From Erythrophleum ivorense (lineage: Eukaryota > Streptophyta > Magnoliopsida > Fabales > Fabaceae): DNA of 64,000 nt. Within the stretch, counting starts at the first letter, position 1; each line of letters opens with the position of its first letter. Shown here one piece after another: positions 58,671 to 64,000 of the stretch. The notes beneath the pieces were generated by a model that ran no database searches, was not told the DNA's origin, and saw nothing but the letters and a program-made list of their open reading frames with translations. Both the position numbers and the translations under genes were made by a program. The DNA is taken from assembly GCA_026724425.1 (NCBI GenBank), contig JAIUCV010000001.1:13498556-13562555 (forward strand), in the 5' to 3' direction.

Positions 58671-61599
58671 TGGCTAAATCTTAGTTGGCACAACAAATAT
58701 TACATTATCCAATAATATTTCAAAATGTTTTGAAATATTTTATGAGAAAATTATTTTAGGTCGAACTAAAAACAATATATTGATATTTGAATTTAATTAT
58801 ATTTTACTCATTTATTATTGTAGAACTACTAATTACAAAAATGTATTGAATATATATATAAGTTAAATACAAATTGAAAATAGAAGAAACATTAGGCAAG
58901 GACAATAGGAGGAGAGAGAAAAAGCACAATGTGTTTAACGAATTAAAGATAGTTTTAAACAAGAGGAAAAAGTAAGGAGAAATGAGAAAAAAATAGAAAG
59001 ATAAGAAAAAAAAATTGGAAAATGAGAAAGAAATGAAATGAAATGAAAGAAAATGGGAAAAGAAATACATATATAGATTTAGTAAATTCAATTTAAAATT
59101 TTTAATAATATAAAAAACATATATGAGTTCAATGAATTCAATGAGTCCAATGGGTTCAAAAATTCAAAAGATATGAGGGAATAATATTAAAATTCAATAT
59201 TACATACATACAAATTTTGCAAAATTATTGCCCTGGGGGTAAGGGGAAGGGGAGGAAGACTATTATGTAGCTTTGCCTTTGGTTGTTGGCTTTTACGTCT
59301 AAGATTTGAGCTAAAACCCTAAAAAAAATAGAAAAGAAAATTCAACATTTTAGTTTTAATAAAATGCTATGTTTTCATTTGGACCTCCAAAAATGGCTCG
59401 CCTTACTACCGTTGGATCTATTGAATGGACAAGATGAAGCCAAAATAAGGTGTCATTTTCCTATCCAAAAATGAGTAGAACTGGACTCAATTACATGCCC
59501 TTCTACTTTTGTTGTTGTTGTTTTTTTAAATTTTTTCTCTTCTTTGCATGAACCCTCCTATAGTTGTGCACAAGGCCCATTGATTGCACTTTTTTCCCCC
59601 CTAAAATCTATGTATAGCATGAATGGCTCTTTAGCTATACAAAAATTCATTATGTAAAAGCAAGAAAAAAACATAAAGAAGATCAAGCTAGGATATACTA
59701 TGCTGGATACAAATTGTTCTGCATTTAAATGAAATGCATTACTTTAGGAAGAGAATCAATGGAAGAAAGCTTGTCATGTCACCTCCATAAACATAGTGTC
59801 TAGTTCTTCTTTTTCCTTTTCTTTCTTTGACATTTTTGCATTAAAGTCGTGTGAGTAAAGTGAGAGGCATGGTGGTGTTTATTTGTTTAGATACTCTAAT
59901 ATTCTTCTTTATTTAGATTCTTGACCATTTGAAACTTCATATGCTTTTCATTCAATAGACAATATTTCTTCATCCAATTCCCCATCAATTTCACATGCAC
60001 ATTAAGAGCTAGTGAACTCGAATAATAGCCAAGACTTGTCACCTAATCATTGTACATTCTTCCTTTAATCTTCCTCTATTTTGGGTTAAATATGCAATCT
60101 TTATTAGTGTCTAATTTTCGTGGTGATCAAATTTGAGGGACAAACCTAAAATTTGATGTTCTCTATCTTTACATATTGAAACTATTCATAATCCTTTTGC
60201 TACTCATTTCCTTGCAAGTATTGGAATGCTAATCTGTGCTCATTTTCTCTGGAACCATGTTGATATATTATTAGCATCTCTAATACAAGTGATTGTCATA
60301 AAAACAAGTGTAATTGCTATTGTTGTTAAAGGATTTAGTTACAAGGGTTGTAATTAGTGCATCATTATGATTCAATAATTAAGCCTTTTTATTTGTATAA
60401 GCAATTGGAGCAACATATATATATATAACTTTAGAAAGAGCTACCCTATTCAGAATCAAATTCTTTGCATTTGCCCAAACCAGCATGCTAGTGCTATTAT
60501 CATAATGCATTGTTGTGCTTTAATCTTGGTCGTTTATGTAATCAAGCACATACCAATACACCACATGGTTCACTAAGGCCATTGATCTAATTGATTCAAT
60601 AAGGGAAGGGGATTATATATATATGTATATTTTTCAATTGGAGATTATTTCAACAAGGGAGGGGGCTATCTTCACACTAACATTTGCAAAGTGGGTGATT
60701 TAACATAGGTACGTTGCATATTAAATGAAATTGTGTATTATTATTATTATTATTATTCCTATTTGTTGATAAAATCTGTATATTGCATCTAGTATGAATG
60801 AAAGTCTGTATATTCTGTGAAGTTAGATATATGAATCCAATGAAAGTGTGTGACCAATTTAGCATATATGCACACACATATACATACACAAATTTCACTA
60901 AAAGCATTCAAATTCATCTTAAACACCAAACATTTGAAACATCATTCAGAAATTTAAACAAATATTAATAACAACAAACAAAGAGTTAACAAAATATAAG
61001 TTGAAATCTCAAGAACAAATACCAAATGCGTGCTAATGCTTCATTGAATCAAGTAAATCAAATTTTAGAAATGAAAGAATCAAATGAAAATTTGGGACAT
61101 TTGGGTATGAAAAAATCAACTATGGGTTTAACAAAATAAGCTATTCATGCCAAAGGAGGAAATTTCAAAAAATTTGCAGCGATTAGGTCTAGATATTCAC
61201 ATGGATTCGTAGATGATGAGGGAGGAAGAAGATTTGCTATGTCATGTAGCTGTATTTTGGGACTTTAAAGGGATAAAAGATTACTTCATATCAACAACCT
61301 AGTTGCATTTGGCCTTAATGAACTACATGGCACACTGCTGTGTGATTGATTATATGAATAGCCAAAATTAAAGCACTAAAACATTGTGTTGCAACAGCAA
61401 CACCAGTGTGGTACTTTGGCCACACTATTCATAAGTTGTGAATTGTATAGCTCTTTTAAAGGCTATGTGTCACAACATACTTCATATAGTTAAACTCACA
61501 TTATTTCATTCCTAAGGCAACAAATTTATAATTGCAACTAAATTTTTTATAGTGATTTTTAACCCGTTTGTACATCAATTAGAACTATAGGAAGTCAAA
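58671..61599. other. Gene-free stretch with microsatellite
   Basis: AT-rich and mixed DNA with an (ATT)8 run at about 60736-60760. The minus frames at 58804-59091 (Phe/Ser-rich from an A/G-rich strand) and 60677-60907 (includes the microsatellite) are not convincing genes. Confidence 0.4.
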
Positions 61600-64000
61600 A
61601 TTTGAATTCCTTTTCTTTTTCACTCATCGTTGTCGTACAAATTTGTTTTGATCCATAAGACTAATATATAAGTCCATTTGCATCTAGGAATAATATAGCT
61701 CAATTTGGCCACTTTGACATAAAAAGGCTTTAAATTTTAAAAATTCATAACTTTGGCTATATAACTCCAATTTATACAAATTAGGAGTTTATAGAAAGCT
61801 TATAATTTGAAATTTATATTATAAAATTTTCAAGTAAAAATGAATCCATTTGGTCCCTCAAAAGTCATGAAAATCGAGGCTGCACCAAAGTAAACAATAA
61901 CTGCATACTTTGTTTTTAGGCCAATTTTGAAAAATTATAAAATATTCTATAGAGCTTAGAAAAATACTATCTTTATCTTGCTAGAAAGTTCCATAAATTA
62001 TCTAGATTTTCACCAAATTTCAACCTTAAAATAGGTCATTTGGAATGTCAAGGATAGAAGTGTAATTTATGGCTCTTTTGGACTAAAATTTGGTTCCAAA
62101 GTGGTCCATTTGACCTCTCAATTGCAAACTCTTGGTTTGAGCAAGTTTTAATTCATTCATACTTCATTTCCATGAGAACCATTGCATGAAATAAGGCTAG
62201 CATCATAAATTCACCATCCCACACCTAATTATGCATATGGATCATATAGCATCTCATATATGAAATCATGTATTAAAGACCAACTCATGCATCAAAATGG
62301 CATATATTTATGCTCTCAAGCTCATACATATGTTGCCATTGCATATCCTTGTCATATACATAAGAGTTCATCGTTAAAGTGTTTCATACATCATTAAATA
62401 CATAAGTTATATCATAAGCTTCCTATACATCATTTCTAAACTTTAGCTCTTCTCAATTTTTTTCTCTTTGCTCAAGGAACCTATCATGGTTAGTGAAAAA
62501 TAAATATGGTGAGATATTTTAGAGAATCTCAATAGCAAATCTCAATTGATATCAATGCATGCAATGAATGTGACGAGGAAATGCAAGCATGTAGTTCATG
62601 AATATCAAATTGCTCAAACATGGAATTTAACATGAAACTTCAATTCTCATCAAGCCACGACGTTAAAACATACTTGCCAGACTCAATAAAGCTTAACTCT
62701 AGGCTAAGCAAGAGTTACTATGCTCAATTCCTCACCATAAAAAGTTAGGAGTCAAATCATAGCTTTTACATGTGTGAAACTCAAGATAGAAGCTAAACCA
62801 AAACATAGCTCATGAAATCATTAGGCAAACAAATATACAATTATCTTAACTCATTCAAACACTCAAATGCATGCAAGATAAGGAAAGATAGCTACTTATG
62901 AATCTAGAAATTCTAATGTACCACTAACAACTTTATGCTTCTCTTTTCCACTTTGCTTTTCCTCAGGGTCACACACACAAAAGAAAGGAGTTGCTCTATC
63001 TTGGCCTAAATAAATCAATTCAAATATAAACAGTTTATTAGAACCCATTTTAACTCACTTCATTACTACATAGGTCTATGGAAGCTTAATATACATATTT
63101 AAGCTAGTTTAGGCCCTTTGAATGATGACTTTCATAATTCAATTTTTAGGTTTCAAAATCTCACTTGATATGAGTTATATAACTCTAATGGAACTCATTA
63201 GGGTCATCACATGCATACTTAAATAAGTAAAAAAAAACAAGTTGCTTCATTAGGCCCTTTTGAATCTTAATTTTTCACCTTTCAAGATAGGACTTCTAAA
63301 TTCATTCTAATGGTTCCTTAGTATTCATTACTCATTTTTAGATCTCTTAAAACTATAGAACTCATGAAAGCACTCTCTAGGCACTCCATTCCTCTCTAGG
63401 CCCACTATACACCATTGATGGCCTAATGAAACTTTTGTCTTTCCCTTAGGGAATTTGATACCTATGGTGTATCCTTGGCTCTTTTTTAGTTTTAAGTATG
63501 ATCTTACATGGCTTAAAACATCTTCTTAGAGTACTATAACTTCCATGATGCAATTAAAATCTAAATGCCCTAACTTGATTTCTATAGCTTTTCTTGAAAT
63601 TCTATTTGCATAATCTTACTCTATACCATTCAAAATCCTTGTTCCTCTCAAGTTTTCATCAACTACAGTCTTCTCTTGCTCTTCTCTCTCTAGGTTGAGA
63701 TTACCTTACATTTAGGACTTAAAGAAAATCAATTTTCTATAACCAATATATACCTTGTTTGAAAGCACTTCCGATGGTGATTCTTGTGACATACTTGGCT
63801 TCCTCAAATATCTTCTTTTCCTTAAGTGGTTAGCCACCAAACTCATCATTTTAAGAAGCTAAAACCACCATTAGAAAGGGCTTGAAGAGAAGAGCAGGAT
63901 TGCAAACTAGCATGAGATGAAATTAGGCAAAATTTCTTACTTTCTTGGCCTTTCTTTCCCTTCTCTCTCCTCCCTCCCTTTCAAGCCATGTGAGGTATGT
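61600..64000 (-). mobile_element. Copy C of the long gypsy-type LTR family, cut by the window edge
   Basis: Matches copies A and B in order and orientation: 'aaaattcataactttggctatataactcc' (split here: aaaattcataac...tatataactcc, 61740), 'gagaatctcaatagcaaatctc' near 62522, 'gggtcacacacacaaaaga' near 62966 with ggagttgct...cttggcctaa, and 'aatggaactcattagggtcat' near 63187, which is also in copy A near 6333. It continues past 64000. No gene. Confidence 0.6.

Noticed and set aside
1..64000. Search for tRNA/rRNA genes, CRISPR arrays, organellar DNA inserts and defence-type gene clusters
   Set aside because: None seen by eye. Short repeats present are microsatellites, LTR edges or foldback arms, not CRISPR arrays.

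Overview
The window is AT-rich nuclear DNA from a flowering plant, most likely a woody or perennial eudicot. Evidence for this is an intact G-type lectin receptor kinase, several plant-specific LTR retrotransposon lineages (Ogre/Tat-like Ty3-gypsy, TNT1-like copia, Sirevirus-like copia with an env-like gene), a LINE, Tourist-like MITEs and many foldback elements. I cannot fix the genus from sequence alone. No tRNA, rRNA, CRISPR or bacterial-type features are present.

Only one gene is clearly intact: a single-exon, 806-residue receptor-like kinase of the At1g34300-like G-type lectin group on the minus strand (43809-46229), with a TATA-like box and a poly(A) signal in sensible places. A second, hypothetical 196-residue gene lies at 10540-11130 (minus). 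It has a decayed relative about 8 kb away (19040-19268), and the upstream regions of the two also match. A frameshifted fragment of a basic 7S globulin/EDGP-type aspartic protease-like gene lies at 8866-9279.

The rest is mainly mobile DNA, left to right. (1) An Ogre/Tat-like gypsy LTR (72-3785) whose 5' end is present three times. (2) Copy A of a long gypsy-type LTR family (about 4200-7500). (3) A complete TNT1-like copia element, 12562-17294, with a perfect CTAAG target duplication; its reading frames are broken mostly by transition-type stops. (4) A tandemly repeated block at 21900-24300 carrying several small insertions. (5) A complete but decayed Sirevirus-like copia element, 25268-40283, with two insertions of its own: a 3.8-kb antisense gypsy solo LTR (30863-34676, copy B of the family in 2) inside the RT/RNase H region, and a Tourist-like MITE (36771-37006) inside the env-like gene. 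(6) Gene-poor AT-rich DNA around the kinase, with a dispersed family of foldback elements and a 1.2-kb terminal-inverted-repeat element (50989-52200). (7) A LINE reverse transcriptase relic (about 55580-58670), split by a 1.65-kb insertion and carrying a 166-bp tandem duplication. (8) Copy C of the long LTR family, running off the right edge.

I see no undescribed multi-gene system. The most informative features are the layered insertions, several of which can be reconstructed from target duplications or from an uninterrupted duplicate of the target.
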